64,000 nt of DNA from Rattus norvegicus (GCF_036323735.1 NC_086033.1:4177826-4241825); one strand, 5' to 3'; shown: positions 46,111 through 57,431, numbered from the stretch's first letter. Translations and numbers: made by a program. The notes: a model not told the origin generated them from the letters alone.

Positions 46111-46589
46111 ATATATTATTAAGCTGGGTCAATTTTTCCACCAGGATCAAGTGACACTGTGTCGACACTGTAGGCAAAAGGCAGTGCCCCACACACACCT
46201 GTGTTTCCTGATGAGCCCGGGAAGACGCTATGGTTGGCATTCAACAGCTTAAAAGGATTGACTGTTTGGATCGTTTGGTGCCCATGGCTGTGGTGTGACA
46301 CACTGATGACGCTAGGCAGACATGGCCACAGCGAAAGGTCAGGCCCTTCAGTCCCACCCCAGAATCCTCTCATCTGAACCAGGATGGTAGCACCAGTCAT
46401 GCCATCGGACACCCTGCTGCACACCCATCTGCCATGCCGATGAATCCGGAGTCTCACGCAAAGCTCTGGCCCTAGCAGGTAAAGTTACTTGGCTGTATCT
46501 CGAAGATCATTGAAGAGTCTCAAACTTAGGATGGTATAGCTCAGGGGACTTGGCTCTTTACAAGGGGACTTAGGGAAAAGATCTTTTAT

Positions 46590-46840
46590 TCATATATGTG
46601 TGTGTGTGTCTATGTCTGTCTGTCTGTATGTCTGTCTGAGTGCACAGTGAGAGGTGGAGGTAGAGAAGTTGGAACTATGGATCTTTGCCTTCTGTTTATT
46701 TGCGTATGTGGGAGGCAGCACGCATGCGCCACGGGGATGAGCGGAGGTCAGGGAACAACCCACACGATGACTAACGTCATCATGCTTGGCTGCAAGTGCT
46801 TTGATCTGCTAAGCCACCCATGGGATAGGATTTCTCCATA
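46590..46840 (-). repeat. GT/TGTC tract and worn B3/B4-type SINE
   Basis: gtctgtctgtctgtatgtct then agcggaggtcagggaacaac and tttgatctgctaagccaccc. Confidence 0.5.
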
Positions 46841-48000
46841 AGCCAGCCTATGGAATCATAGATTTTTAAGGTTACATTGCAGTTCTGCTCTTCAGGAAGC
46901 AGATGCTGTGGTGGTGGTCACAAGCGACCCTCGTGAGAGAGGCTGGCTTCTGCTTTCCGTACTTCAGGTTGAACGCCAAGTGCCTGTCGAAGTATCCTAG
47001 AGTGCCAAAGGGCCTATGGCTGCTGAGATGTCCTCCAAGCGAAGGGGACCCAGGGAGGCCCATGCCTGTGCTTTGGTCCCTCCCGGTGTGTTCCGTTCCC
47101 TGCCAATAGTCACTGATGGCCTGGGGACAGACTTGGGGTGGGTTAGAGAGACTTTGACCAGTACTTGGAGATCTCTGGGGAAAGTTTTAATGACACTGAG
47201 TTATAGAGGAGCAGATAGCATGGTCATATAAAAGTCAGGTAGGAAGGGATGGGGAGATGGCTCAGTGAAGTGTTTGCCACACATACAAGAGGACCTAGCA
47301 TACCCAAAAGTCTTGCCCCACAGGGAATACCAAAAACCTATTACAGCAAAGAACCGCGGTGCACTTTCAGTTCGCACTCTAGCCACAACAGTAAGTACTG
47401 AGTCTTCTGCCATTGAAGTTGCTCAGCCTAAGAGTAGGTGTTTACCTATTGCAGAAGTCGACAAGTTGATCTCAAAGGTCTCACTCAACTGTGTGACCCT
47501 GAGTTTCCACAGCAGGTCGGGAGGGGGTATTTTAAGATTGTTTTCGCTCCTTCTTGGCACTCAGTGCCTCAGGCTTGACACTTGGCAAGGAAGCTTGTAC
47601 CTCTGGGGACAGCTGTGGAGCAGCACAGCAAACAAAGGGTACCAGAAAACTCCTGCTGCCCCCTCCCCACCTGGGCATGCGCACGTCCCACGGAGGGAGA
47701 GTGGCAGGGCTATGGAACAATGGGAGCCTATGAGTCACGAGGTAAGGCCGGATGGAGTTTCTCTAGCAAGGCTCCCTCTAGCCGCCGGAGGTGCTGACGC
47801 AGGTCCCTGACAGGCGGCAACTGGAATAACGGCTGATTCCCAGTCTTGCCCGTATGGTCTGGACTTTTTTTTTTAATCTTTTTAGATCGACTTTTATTTT
47901 TAGCAAAGTGATAGCTATAAACATTTTCAGATAGTCAAATTCTACTACACAATGGAAAATAGCAACCGCCTTCCTCACCTTCCCCGAACACCGGTCCCAG
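46841..48000. other. Mostly unique intergenic sequence
   Basis: Short ID/B4-like relic near 47248-47320 (ggggagatggctcagtgaag). No gene recognised. Confidence 0.4.
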
Positions 48001-48131
48001 AGGTCCTTTCCTTTATAGCCCCAAGGTTTAGTTTTTTTTCTTTTTAGTTCCTCTTAGTTTTCTAAGGTCCCTTCCTTTATAGCCCCAAGGTTTAGCTTTT
48101 TTTCTTTTTAGTTCCTCCTTAGTTTTCTAAG
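48001..48131. repeat. 64-bp tandem duplication
   Basis: Copies start at 48001 and 48065 (aggtccctttcctttatagcc-like) and share ccccaaggtttag, a T-rich run and cttagttttctaag. Confidence 0.93.
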
Positions 48132-48184
48132 CAACATCTAGCTCGCGTTAAAAAAAAGTCCCACGATAATTTTAAAAACTATTT

Positions 48185-48385
48185 ATTCATTTAATGTGTA
48201 CGTGTGTGCCCGTGTGCAGATATGGGCCGCATGTGCACGCAGGTACCTGTAGATGTCAGAAGAGGGCATCATCGGGTTCCCTGGAAATGAAGTTACAGGC
48301 AGTTGTGACATGGGTGCTTGGAGAAACCAGGACGTCTGCAAGAGCAGCATGTGTACTTAGTTTCCGAGCCTTCTCTCTAGCCCTT
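48185..48385 (-). repeat. B3 SINE
   Basis: tcagaagagggcatcatcgg, gaaatgaagttacaggcagt and agccttctctctagccc. Confidence 0.82.
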
Positions 48386-48439
48386 CCCGCAATTGTCTTT
48401 TGTTATTCTACTTCAGTTAGTATAGATTCTCTTTCTATG

Positions 48440-48530
48440 GTGAGGGCTGGGGATATGGCTCAGTGACAGAGCGCTTAACTTACCTAGCGCGTGTGAAGCT
48501 CTGGCTTCTTTTCCCACCATAAAAAAAAAG
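48440..48530 (+). repeat. Diverged ID-family SINE
   Basis: ggctggggatatggctcagt, gacagagcgcttaacttacc and an A9 tail; older than the eight clean ID copies. Confidence 0.65.
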
Positions 48531-49139
48531 TAGACAACTACTTTTGGATCGGATTTAAGGACCATTCCACAAAGATTAAATTCATTCCTGGCACCATTCT
48601 AGTAGTGGCAACCTGTAGCTAGGCAGGTCATAGGCCCTAGAGAAGAACATGGTACTATTATTCTGCTGAACATAATACTATTGAATATAATATGAATTAT
48701 ATATGAATATAAGCCAGTTCCTAATGACCTATCATTATAGCCATAGATCAATGCATCTCTCAGTTCTTAGCTTCTATTGGCTGACTGACACAGTGACCTA
48801 CAACTGGCCAAGGTGCAGAGAATGAGAGATTGAGGAATGTCCAGCCCTAAGGGCGACATGTGTATGCATTGCCTCCTCCGAAGACTCGGGGATCATTGCA
48901 AAAGAAGGGGAAGAATGCACAAGAGCACAGGAGTGGTGTCTCACTGCGAGGAAACTGTGTGTGCAAGCCCAAGACAGCCCAAATCCCAACATGGAGAAGG
49001 GAAGCTGGTCATAAAACCCCACCCTTACACAAGGAGCTATTGGCAATTCCTAGTTGCTAGCAAAGGAAAGGTCAGTCTTCTCTAAGAACGCAGCCCCTGG
49101 TAAGTTGTCTAGGCTCCAGTGGTCACATATGCTTGGGCA

Positions 49140-49290
49140 GCACACGTGAACATCGATGGGAGGGAAAGGACAGAAACTGGAAGGGAGGTTGAGGGGCGGG
49201 TCTGAGAAGAGGTGGCTGAGGGAGATTAAGTGTGAACAAAACTTCTTGTGTGAAATTCTCAAAGAACAACTAAAATATTTAAAGAAAAGA
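49140..49290 (+). repeat. Old L1 3' end
   Basis: G/A-rich stretch then cttgtgtgaaattctcaaag, aacaactaaaatatttaaag, resembling rodent L1 3' ends. Confidence 0.6.
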
Positions 49291-49293
49291 AAG

Positions 49294-49420
49294 CAGGGGT
49301 TGGGGATTTAGCTCAGTGGTAGAGCGCTTGCTTAGCAAGCGCAAGGCCCTGGGTTCGGTCCTCAGCTCCAAAAAAAAAAAGAACCAAAAAAAAAAAACAA
49401 AAAACAAAAACAAGATGCCA
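49294..49420 (+). repeat. ID SINE (BC1-like variant)
   Basis: Full-length with CTTAGCAAGCGC and TCAGCTCC, as in BC1; the A tail carries GAACCA. It joins the L1 A-rich end, and no clear target-site duplication was found. Confidence 0.95.
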
Positions 49421-49423
49421 TCT

Positions 49424-49424
<1 letters not shown>

Positions 49425-49480
<56 letters not shown>
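49425..49480. repeat. (CA)n microsatellite
   Basis: About 26 CA units directly after the ID tail. Confidence 0.97.
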
Positions 49481-49484
<4 letters not shown>

Positions 49485-49489
49485 ACCTC

Positions 49490-50036
49490 AAACACTGGCA
49501 CACAAGCACAAAATAAGTTACAATATAATAAAAAATACAAAACAGAGTAAAACAGATACAAACCCACTAAGAAACAGCTCCATTCTATCCCCAATACTCA
49601 CACCCATAACTTCCTTCAGCCAATATAGTAAGACGTTAATTTATGGGCAGATCATAATTCAGTGTTTACATTGTTAACATGGATATTACAGAAAACCGGG
49701 AGTTACACCCGCTCTCTTCCTTCTCCCAGGACGTTTTCTCCTCCCTGCTTTTCAGTTTGCTTGGATCTGTATGTTCCTACCACTCATCCACTCCCCATGT
49801 CCTGCTATAGTCAGTTGTAAAGCTCTTAAAATGGTTATCTATCAGTCCCATTCATTTTTTCCATATAAACACCTCTTCTAGCCTCTATGATCTTTCTGCT
49901 TCTAGCCAGATGATTTCTCTCTGGGTTTGTTTTGTACCTAACTGCCCTAGAATATCCCTTCACCATTAACTGGGAATTCTCTTAGTCTGTTTCTTCCATT
50001 ACAGCAGGTTTTCGGAACCCAGTGCTTCTGTCTCCC
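49490..50036. other. AT-rich unassigned sequence
   Basis: No gene recognised; the AT-rich stretch may be old LINE sequence. Confidence 0.35.
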
Positions 50037-50069
50037 TTCCTTCCTTCCTTCCTTCTTCCTTCCTTCCTA
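50037..50069. repeat. (TTCC)n tract
   Basis: ccttccttccttccttcttc-type tetranucleotide run. Confidence 0.9.
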
Positions 50070-50133
50070 GTTTGATGGGGTACGCTCTGAAACAGTTCTC
50101 TGAATGATGATATAGGGAAGAAATTAACCTTTA

Positions 50134-50136
<3 letters not shown>

Positions 50137-50178
<42 letters not shown>

Positions 50179-50181
50179 ACA

Positions 50182-50223
<42 letters not shown>
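50137..50223. repeat. (CA)n microsatellite
   Basis: CA run with two GACA interruptions. Confidence 0.97.
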
Positions 50224-50224
<1 letters not shown>

Positions 50225-50227
<3 letters not shown>

Positions 50228-50505
50228 ATTATGAGCCATCTGACATGGGTGCTGTAAACTGAATGAACTTGGGTCCCCTGGAAAAGCAGTAAGTTCTCTT
50301 AAGTATTGACCCATCTCTCTATCCCCAAGATTTATTTTTATTGACCCATCTCTCTATCTCTAAGATTTCAAGTGCTATTGATGTTCATAAAAGGGTGTCA
50401 TGTCCCCTGTTGCTTGTGGTATAGGTGCTGGAAACTGAACTTGGATCCTCTGAAAAAGCAGCAAGGGCCCTTAAACCTCTGAGCTATATATACCCCCAGT
50501 TCTTT
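50225..50505 (-). repeat. Two B2/B3-type SINE fragments
   Basis: 50225-50327 (atgggtgctgtaaactgaat, gacccatctctctatcccc) and 50370-50505 (ggtgctggaaactgaacttg, aaacctctgagctatatata). Confidence 0.65.
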
Positions 50506-51190
50506 ACCCTAAATCTTTGTGATAGTTTAGCTGGGTATCTAATTGCACAGAAACTTTTTTTTCTCTCAGAGTTCTGAGACCTTTTCCCTTTGTTTTCCAG
50601 CTTCTGATGTAGTTGTAAAGTTCAGAGACACTGTTAGTCCTGGTTTTCACATGCGCTGCCCCTAAATTTCTTTCTTTGCTGTGCTTTAATTAGCATAGTT
50701 TCCCATTCGAAGCTCACACCTGTCACTCCTTTCTGCATTTATAAAGCCTCATCTTTTTGAGTGGGCTACTTAAACGGTCCCTCTGGTTTTAAATTTTGTC
50801 TCTCAATTTTCCTAATTGAAAAGAAAAAAAAACTACCTTATTTTCATTTTATCATTTTCTTCTTATTTAATTAGGGGGATTGCAAAATCACATTTTTTTT
50901 TAAAGTGGCATACTTTTTTTTTGATTCAATTGATAAGATATAATTGCCCACCTAAACATACAAAGCCCAGTACACATCCATCCCTTAAGAACATCCATAA
51001 AGATACAGTGTGGAATCTTAACATCAGCTTCCATGTTGTCCCATGGCTACCTAAAGTGGCATACTTAATGTTCTTTTCTCTCCATTTAGGTCAGTGCTGT
51101 TCTGTGGCAGTATATGAGCCATTTATGCAAGCTTCCTATTGTGTTTTGATGGAAGTTGAGTTTGGGACTTCTTGTATCCTAGGAAAGAGT
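50506..51190. other. AT-rich unassigned sequence
   Basis: No gene recognised. taaagtggcatact occurs twice, at about 50902 and 51052. Confidence 0.35.
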
Positions 51191-51193
51191 GCC

Positions 51194-51260
51194 ACCAATC
51201 AGCTATGCCCCATCCTTAGTTACCAATCAGCAATGCCCTGGTCCTTAGTTACCAATCAGC
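51194..51260 (+). promoter_or_regulatory. Three tandem CCAAT boxes
   Basis: accaatcagc starts at 51194, 51222 and 51251 (28- and 29-bp periods), each followed by ...ccttagtt. Each is a full match to the NF-Y box; the array sits just upstream of the L1 insertion. Confidence 0.5.
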
Positions 51261-51278
51261 TATTCCTGGTCCTTAGTT

Positions 51279-51815
51279 AAAAAAATTCTAGTAAGATGGA
51301 TGAAGCAAAGAAGTGCAGACCGACAGGAGCCGGATGTAGATCTCTCCTGAGAGACGCAGCCAGAATACAGCAAATACACAGGTGAATGCCAGCAGCAAAC
51401 CACTGAACTGAGAACGGGACCCCCGTTGAAGGAATCAGAGAAAGGACTGAAAGAGCTCGAAGGGGCCCGAGACCCCATATGTACAACAATGCCAAGCAAC
51501 CAGAGCTTCCAGGGACTAAGCCACTACCTAAAGACTATACATGGACTGACCCTGGACTCTGACCTCATAGGTAGCAATGAATATCCTAGTAAGATCATCA
51601 GTGTAAGGGGAAGCCCTTGGTCCTGCTAAGACTGAACCCCCAGTGAACGTGATTGTTGGGGGGAGGGCGGCAATGGGGGGAGGATGGGGAGGAGAATACC
51701 CATAGAAAAAGGGAGGGGGGGCTAGGGGATGTTGACCCGGAAACCGGGAAAGGGGAATAACAATCAAAATGTAAATAAGAAATACTCAAGTTAATAAAGA
51801 TAAAAAAAATTCTAG
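51279..51815 (+). mobile_element. 5'-truncated L1 (rat-type 3' UTR)
   Basis: About 510 bp of L1 3' UTR: aaccactgaactgagaacgg, actatacatggactgaccct, a G-rich polypurine block at 51658-51710, gtaaataagaaatactcaag and AATAAA with A8. Target-site duplications are A7-TTCTAG at 51279-51291 and A8-TTCTAG at 51802-51815. No coding part remains, so it cannot move itself. Confidence 0.9.
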
Positions 51816-51817
51816 GA

Positions 51818-52035
51818 AGCTGAAGAGATGGCTCACCAGTTAAGAGCACTTGCGGTTCAACCGGATTCAATCCCCAGCTCCCACATGACAGCTCACAGTT
51901 CTAGGGGATCTGACATCTCACACAGATATACACCAATGCTCGCTAAAAAAAAATCTAGTTGCCATATTAGAAAGATAAATGAAGGGCTGGAGAGATGGCT
52001 CAGTGGTTAAGAACAGCGGCTGCTCTTCCATGGAT
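51818..52035 (+). repeat. B2 SINE and a second B2 5' fragment
   Basis: 51818-51945: gaagagatggctcaccagtt, gattcaatccccagctccca, gggatctgacatctcacaca. 51984-52035: gggctggagagatggctcag, gtggttaagaacagcggctg, then abruptly unrelated sequence. Confidence 0.9.
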
Positions 52036-52074
52036 CCTGAATCACAATTGTTACAAAACAACCCTCCCCCTCTC

Positions 52075-52175
52075 TCTCTCCTGATACAGGGTCTCACTGT
52101 ATAGCCGTCACTGGCCTAGAACTCAACATGTAGACCAATCTGGCCTTGAACTCACAGAGATCTCTAGAATCCACA
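52075..52175 (-). repeat. B1 SINE fragment
   Basis: acagggtctcactgtatagc, ctagaactcaacatgtagac and tggccttgaactcacagaga. Confidence 0.8.
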
Positions 52176-52289
52176 TAAAGGTGGAAGGAGAGAATCAATT
52201 TCCCCAAGTTGTCCTTGAACCTCCACACATGTGTCCTGGCATGTGCATACATGTACACACACACTAATAAATATAATTATTATTCAAAA

Positions 52290-52425
52290 AATAAAAACTA
52301 CTCCAAGCCAAGCATGGTGGCACACCTCTATTCCCAGAACTTGGAGGTAGAGGCCAGCAGATCTCTCTGATTTTGAGGTAGCCTGGTCTACAGAGTGTAT
52401 TGCAATGCAGCCAGATCTAAGTAGC
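52290..52425 (+). repeat. B1 SINE
   Basis: gccaagcatggtggcacacc, tattcccagaacttggaggt and gaggtagcctggtctacaga. Confidence 0.85.
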
Positions 52426-52714
52426 CCCTGAAAGCCCCCTTGTAACCTTCCCAAAAATCTTTCAGTTTGCAGATCCTAATATTACAGACATTCTACTACA
52501 TAACTGTATGACTGTTAACACACCTGTGAAAAATTCATAACTGATATCTTTAACACCCTTTCTCTATTCAGCATTCCCTAGTGGTGTTCGCAGGATCTGG
52601 TCTCATTTGGTTGGCAAATACCTTGGCTTTCATGGAATCTGTTTCAACCTTCCTATCGTTTCTCTGCTTTATTTATTTATTCATCACACAGAAATAAACT
52701 TTAACGTTTTTCTA

Positions 52715-52933
52715 AAGATTTATTTTTATTTTTTGCACATAGGTGTTTTGCTTGCATAAATGTGCCCCATATGTGTGGCTAGTGCCTTCAAAGGCCACAA
52801 GAGGGCATTGGATCCCCTGGAACCGGAGTTAATAGGTGGTTGCAGGTACCACGTGAGTGCTGGGAACTGAACCTGGGTCTTCTTCAAGAGCAACGAGTGC
52901 TCTTCACTGCTGAGCCATCTCTGTAGCCCCTAA
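52715..52933 (-). repeat. B3 SINE
   Basis: aaggccacaagagggcattg, accggagttaataggtggtt and cactgctgagccatctctgt. Confidence 0.88.
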
Positions 52934-52984
52934 TAAAATATTGTCTTAAGATTTTAGAGAAAAAGTGAGAGAGAGAGAGGGTAC

Positions 52985-53075
52985 ACTTTTAGGTTGGGGA
53001 AGTAGCTCAATGTAGAGGGCGGCCTTAGATTGTGCAAAGCTTTGGGTTCTATCCCCAGCACCTCACGAAAAACAG
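52985..53075 (+). repeat. Diverged ID-family SINE
   Basis: aggttggggaagtagctcaa ... gctttgggttctatccccag; old copy. Confidence 0.65.
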
Positions 53076-54325
53076 AAAGTTAAAAACGTGTTTCTCTGAG
53101 GTACTCATCACAGCCATGAAATTCTTCACACCCTACAATTTTTCTCTCGTCGGATGGGTGTGGCTTGTGGTCTTGGATTGATCTTAGGGGGAAAACAGCG
53201 GCAGCTTCCTCTTTAGTAACAGCCAGCCTCTGTAGAGGACCGGAAGCTTGGAGAGACATTGTAGAGGCCCTACACTCATTACTTTGTACCCAGGAAGTGA
53301 CGCACTAGGAGTGTTGGGAGAAGCTGGGGGAACCTGGTGTGCTGACGTCTATTTTAGGACGGACTCCTCCCCGACTGCTGCTGTTACTTGGCTGCCAAAG
53401 GGGTGGGCGTTCCAGACCCTCCTCCATTTGTCCCTTACTTTTCCCTTTGATCAATTAGGACCTTTCAAATCACACCAGTGATTTCTGGGTAGGGTTTCTC
53501 CTTAGTCTCTCCCTAGATGATATCTGCTATCTCGGGGCCAGATCGGGCACCACTGTTATCTGGTAGGAAGAGGGCCCAGAACAGTCCCTTATAAGACAGA
53601 ATCCCCAGCCCCAAGTGTCAGTAGCCAGCAGATTGAGAGATGCTGCTCTCTTGTAACCCCTGGTTCACCCACATCCCTGATCCTCAGAGAAAACAGGAGT
53701 GGAGAACAGAGGCCCAGAGCGGAACCACTGCGTGCTGCAGCCTGGGGTGAGCAACCCAGACAGTGGGTGGGCCACAGCCTCCGGAATCGGCTGCTGTTGG
53801 TTTTGGCCTTTGCAAGATCAGACGATCTGGTGGGAAAGAGTTCCTCGGCCACTTCGGCTGCTGCTGTTAGCTGTTTACCTGACTGGCCTTGGTTCAGGGA
53901 ATGAGCACACAGCCGGTCCTCCACCCACCTCACACTTGCCTCTCCCACTGTGATGGCACGAAGGAGCCGCAGAAGGGGAGAACTCCGACAGTGTGAGTGG
54001 GAACTTGCTTCAGTCCCTAGCCAGGAAGCTTCCGGGAACTCAGCGTGGGCCGCAGGGGAGACAGCCAGTGCCAGGCTGCCCTTCGGTCACTGCAACCCTA
54101 TACTACCCAAACCTCTACAGGCCGAGTCCACTTCCTGAGGTCAGCAGGACTAGCGTAGACAGGAGCAGGAGGGAGCCTGGGTCTGATGGAGTTGGTGAAG
54201 GAAGCCAGAGCACCGCAAGGCCAAGGGAGGGACTATGGTGAGACCCAGTTCCAACTCTACCTTTAGATCTTGGGTCACCCCATGTGGCAGAAACTACTTT
54301 TTGCTCCTCAAGTAGACAAGATTCC
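53076..54325. other. Repeat-free, GC-richer intergenic island
   Basis: No SINE recognised over about 1.2 kb. It contains TTATAAG at 53589 and CpG-bearing sequence to about 54150. Several open frames overlap but none matches a family. Confidence 0.4.
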
Positions 54326-54329
54326 TCCT

Positions 54330-54415
54330 TTTGTTTCAGTACTGGGCGTGGAAGGCAAGGAGTTATACATGCTAGGTAAGCACTCCATCATTGAGCTATA
54401 TAGACCCAACCCACC
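54330..54415 (-). repeat. ID/B4-type SINE relic
   Basis: agtactgggcgtggaaggca, catgctaggtaagcactcca and tcattgagctatatagaccc. Confidence 0.5.
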
Positions 54416-54724
54416 AAGCTCCTTTTTAAAGATAATAATTGAATTTCCCAGGCTCTCTTGCAGCTAGGTATGACCACATGAGGCCAGTTGACCACTGAGA
54501 TAGGAATGATAGTGGCATGTTCACTCTGCGGATCATGTCTTTAGAGGGAAAGGGTATAAATGTGATGACAAGAGCTTGGACTGTAGGGAATAGCAGCTTT
54601 GTGTTATGACATCAGCACATTAGAAGGCCCCTGGCTCCTCCACTAGGTTGTCTTACAACCGCCCAACAGCTCAAACTTTTACATGAGAGTAAAGTGAGGT
54701 GCTTTGGTCTTTAAGCCTCCACGT

Positions 54725-55195
54725 ACCAGTTTCTTGTTACTATGACAAATGGCTGACAAAAGTCAGTTTAGGATAAAAAAGTTTTTTTCTGGCCTGTGAT
54801 TTGAGGGGACATAATCTACCATGGCTGGAAGGCACATGGGGAGAGAAAGCTGGTCACATTGCATCCATGGTGAGGAAGCAGAAAGATGAATGTGGGTACT
54901 CAGCTCTCTCTCTTCTTTTTATTCAGTCTGGGGTCCCAGGGAAGGGGATGGTCCTGCCTGTGTTCGGGGTAGGTCTTCTCATTTAAAGCTCTCAGAGAAT
55001 GTTCACATTCCACCAAGACATGAGGAGATGAGGAGCTCCACTGTATACTCCTGTCGTCACAGAGCCTTCTGCTACTATGTCTTCCCCTCTATCATAGACT
55101 GTATCCCTGCAAACATATCGTAAGCCAAAATAAAACCCTTCCTCCTTTCTTGTCAGGTGTTTGTTTACAGCAGTGAGAAAAGCAACTAATGTATC
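54725..55195. repeat. Lx/L1-type rodent repeats
   Basis: 54725-54980 (ttcttgttactatgacaaat ...) and 54995-55195 (catagactgtatccctgcaa, gtaagccaaaataaaaccct, agcagtgagaaaagcaacta). Names uncertain. Confidence 0.6.
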
Positions 55196-55537
55196 CATTA
55201 AACTTTCCAGTGGCCCCGGAGGGCCTCAGATTGCCTTTATCTCCAACATTCTATCAATGTTCTTTCTGAGCTTGGTCCCCAGCTGGAGCCCCAGAGCCTG
55301 GCTCCTTAGTTCAAGGATGCCATCTGAGATCCAGATCTCACCTGTCCAACCGACGCACCACACCACAAACTGGCAACAGCATCCAGGGCACCGTTCGTCA
55401 GCACTACTCTTTGCCTGGCTAGCTCTCCATCTCAGTATCCATGGCAGCTAGAACACTCTTGGATCAGAGGCATGTTTTAAGTATGTGCTTTTCCAGGTTA
55501 ATTAACTTTGTTGACTTTAAAATATAAAGTCTCAGGT

Positions 55538-55599
55538 GGCTCTGTGGTGCAATGGATAGCGCATTGGACTTCTAGTGATGAAAATATAGAGTCTCAGTC
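55538..55599 (+). pseudogene. tRNA-Arg(TCT) relic, 5' half
   Basis: Acceptor strand GGCTCTG, TG, D arm GTGC-AATGGATA-GCGC, A26, then anticodon stem TTGGA and loop C-T-TCT-A with anticodon TCT at about 55571-55573. The next bases gtgatgaa match the usual start of the tRNA-Arg-TCT intron. The 3' anticodon stem and T arm are absent. tagagtc at about 55587-55593 could be the remaining 3' acceptor strand after an internal deletion. C-to-T in the D stem is the only clear 5' change seen. Confidence 0.75.
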
Positions 55600-55604
55600 T
55601 CTCT

Positions 55605-55710
55605 ATTATTTATTTATATACATATTAATATATACATATATGTATTTGCATTTGCCATATACGGCATCTCATATACTATATATAAATATATATTTAATAT
55701 ACATAAAAAT
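55605..55710. repeat. AT-rich low-complexity tract
   Basis: tatacatattaatatatacat-type sequence with many TATA steps. Confidence 0.85.
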
Positions 55711-55798
55711 TATATCAGAAAAGTCTGCTCCCAGACAATGGAAAAGTGAATGTAGGCTTTAAGCTTTTGTGCAGCAGGGTCCCCCTGGTTGTATGGTG

Positions 55799-55800
<2 letters not shown>

Positions 55801-55841
<41 letters not shown>

Positions 55842-55848
55842 TGTGTGT
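55801..55848. repeat. (GT)n microsatellite
   Basis: About 20 GT units with one TTTG interruption. Confidence 0.96.
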
Positions 55849-56719
55849 TCACAGGTCCTTGGTGTTGATGCTACTGTAGGCTCTGTGTCTCCTGAGACTT
55901 CTTCAGCACTCTGAGTTCTGTGGTGGTCATCTAGCTCTAGAAGGAGAAGGTTGCAGAAACATCATCCCCCTCCCTTTCTCCCTCATTGAATCAGCACCTG
56001 GCCAGCCCCTCAGACATGCAGAGTAGCCCCAGGGTTCACACACTTCCTCTCATTCCCTCAGGCTTAGGACTGGCCAGACCTGCACAGGAAGTCTGGACGA
56101 ACCATAATGCAGGCATGGGAAAGGCCAAGGCCAGAGGCTCCCAACCAACGGAAAGGCCAGGCCAGAGCAGAGGTACCTGTGTCACAGCTATACAGTGTGA
56201 CTCCATGGCTTGGGAGAACAATGCAAGCAGGTCTCCCAAGCAAAGTGGGATCCACACAATGGCCTTCCCAGGAATGTGTGCTGGCTGTGCTATCACCAAC
56301 AACCAGTCCTCCTCTTTGACAGACTCACCTGCAGCAGAGTGGAGAACAATGGTCCAGAAGTCCCCACTGTACAAGCTAACCCAGCCAGCCATGCCAAGCC
56401 AACTCCCTAAGTGGGAGCTCCACATAATGACACAAGACTACTGTCACTTAATGGGGACAGGTGCTCCTACCACTCTGAACTTCTATGGTTATACCTGTTT
56501 GGTTCCCTGGACTACAGGGAAGAGAGTTGGCACCCTGAAGTTGTCCCTTTCCTTCATGTCTCACTCAGGGTGAATTCCAGGACACAGCCTCTGATTTCCA
56601 TGGTTACGAATAGTTGGTGTCCCTTTTCCTGAGACAGGAAGTAACTAGGTTCATGTAAATGTAAATGTTTCGGGATTAGAACAACATTTGGGGTCCCCTC
56701 ATGCTCACGGTCTTTTAAA
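55849..56719. other. Unassigned intergenic sequence
   Basis: The open frame 55986-56573 is long (195 codons) but has no recognisable domain. It could be part of an old retroelement. Confidence 0.35.
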
Positions 56720-56905
56720 AAAATATATATTTGTTTAATTTTATATGCATGGTTTTGCCTGCATTCGTGTTGCGTGACTGTGTCAGATCCCCTGGAGCTG
56801 GAGTTACGGACAGTGGTGAGCTGCCATGTGGGTGCTGGGAACTGAACCCCGGTCCTCTGGAAGAGCAGCCAGTGTTCTTAACCACTGAGCCTTCTCTCCA
56901 GCCCC
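56720..56905 (-). repeat. B3 SINE
   Basis: tgcatggttttgcctgcatt, gagctgccatgtgggtgctg and gagccttctctccagcccc. Confidence 0.9.
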
Positions 56906-57431
56906 AACAGTCCAGTCAAGGGTGACGTGCAAATGTGCAAATTCCTGAATGACACCTAGCCTCCTGCTGTCGCTGGCGGGGAATGATGATGGTCTCTCCC
57001 TTCCTGTGGGCGTTTAGACGTCTGGGTGGTCAGCTCTGCTTCTCCTAAGTCACCAGTCCCTCCAGTAGCCGACATGCATGCTTCCTTGTAGCCTTTTTTT
57101 CCCTCAGCAGCCAGGCCAAGAATCTAAGCCTGTGAGTCTGGAAGGAAACAACTGCAAGGCGGAGCTCGCACACCATCCCTCTTCCTCTATTCCAAACTCC
57201 CGACCAGAACCAGCTCCTGAGGGCCGCAGCTCCCAGAGGCAGGGAAGGTGCACTTCAGTCCGAAGCCTCTGAGTTCAAATAAGGACTGGAGCTTCACCCT
57301 CAGCACTAGGAGTTCAAGGCTTTCCCCCACTGTGATTCACTGCCCAGTCAGGCTCTCTAGAATTCTTGGAACTGGGAGCCTGCGTCCTTTGGCACTAATT
57401 AAGATAGGAGCGACACGTTGACGCTTTCCTT

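Noticed and set aside
47265..47810. 181-codon open frame on +
   Set aside because: Starts in an ID/B4-like relic; composition gives no domain.
55986..56573. 195-codon open frame on +
   Set aside because: No domain, transmembrane segment or known family; probably chance or an old retroelement.
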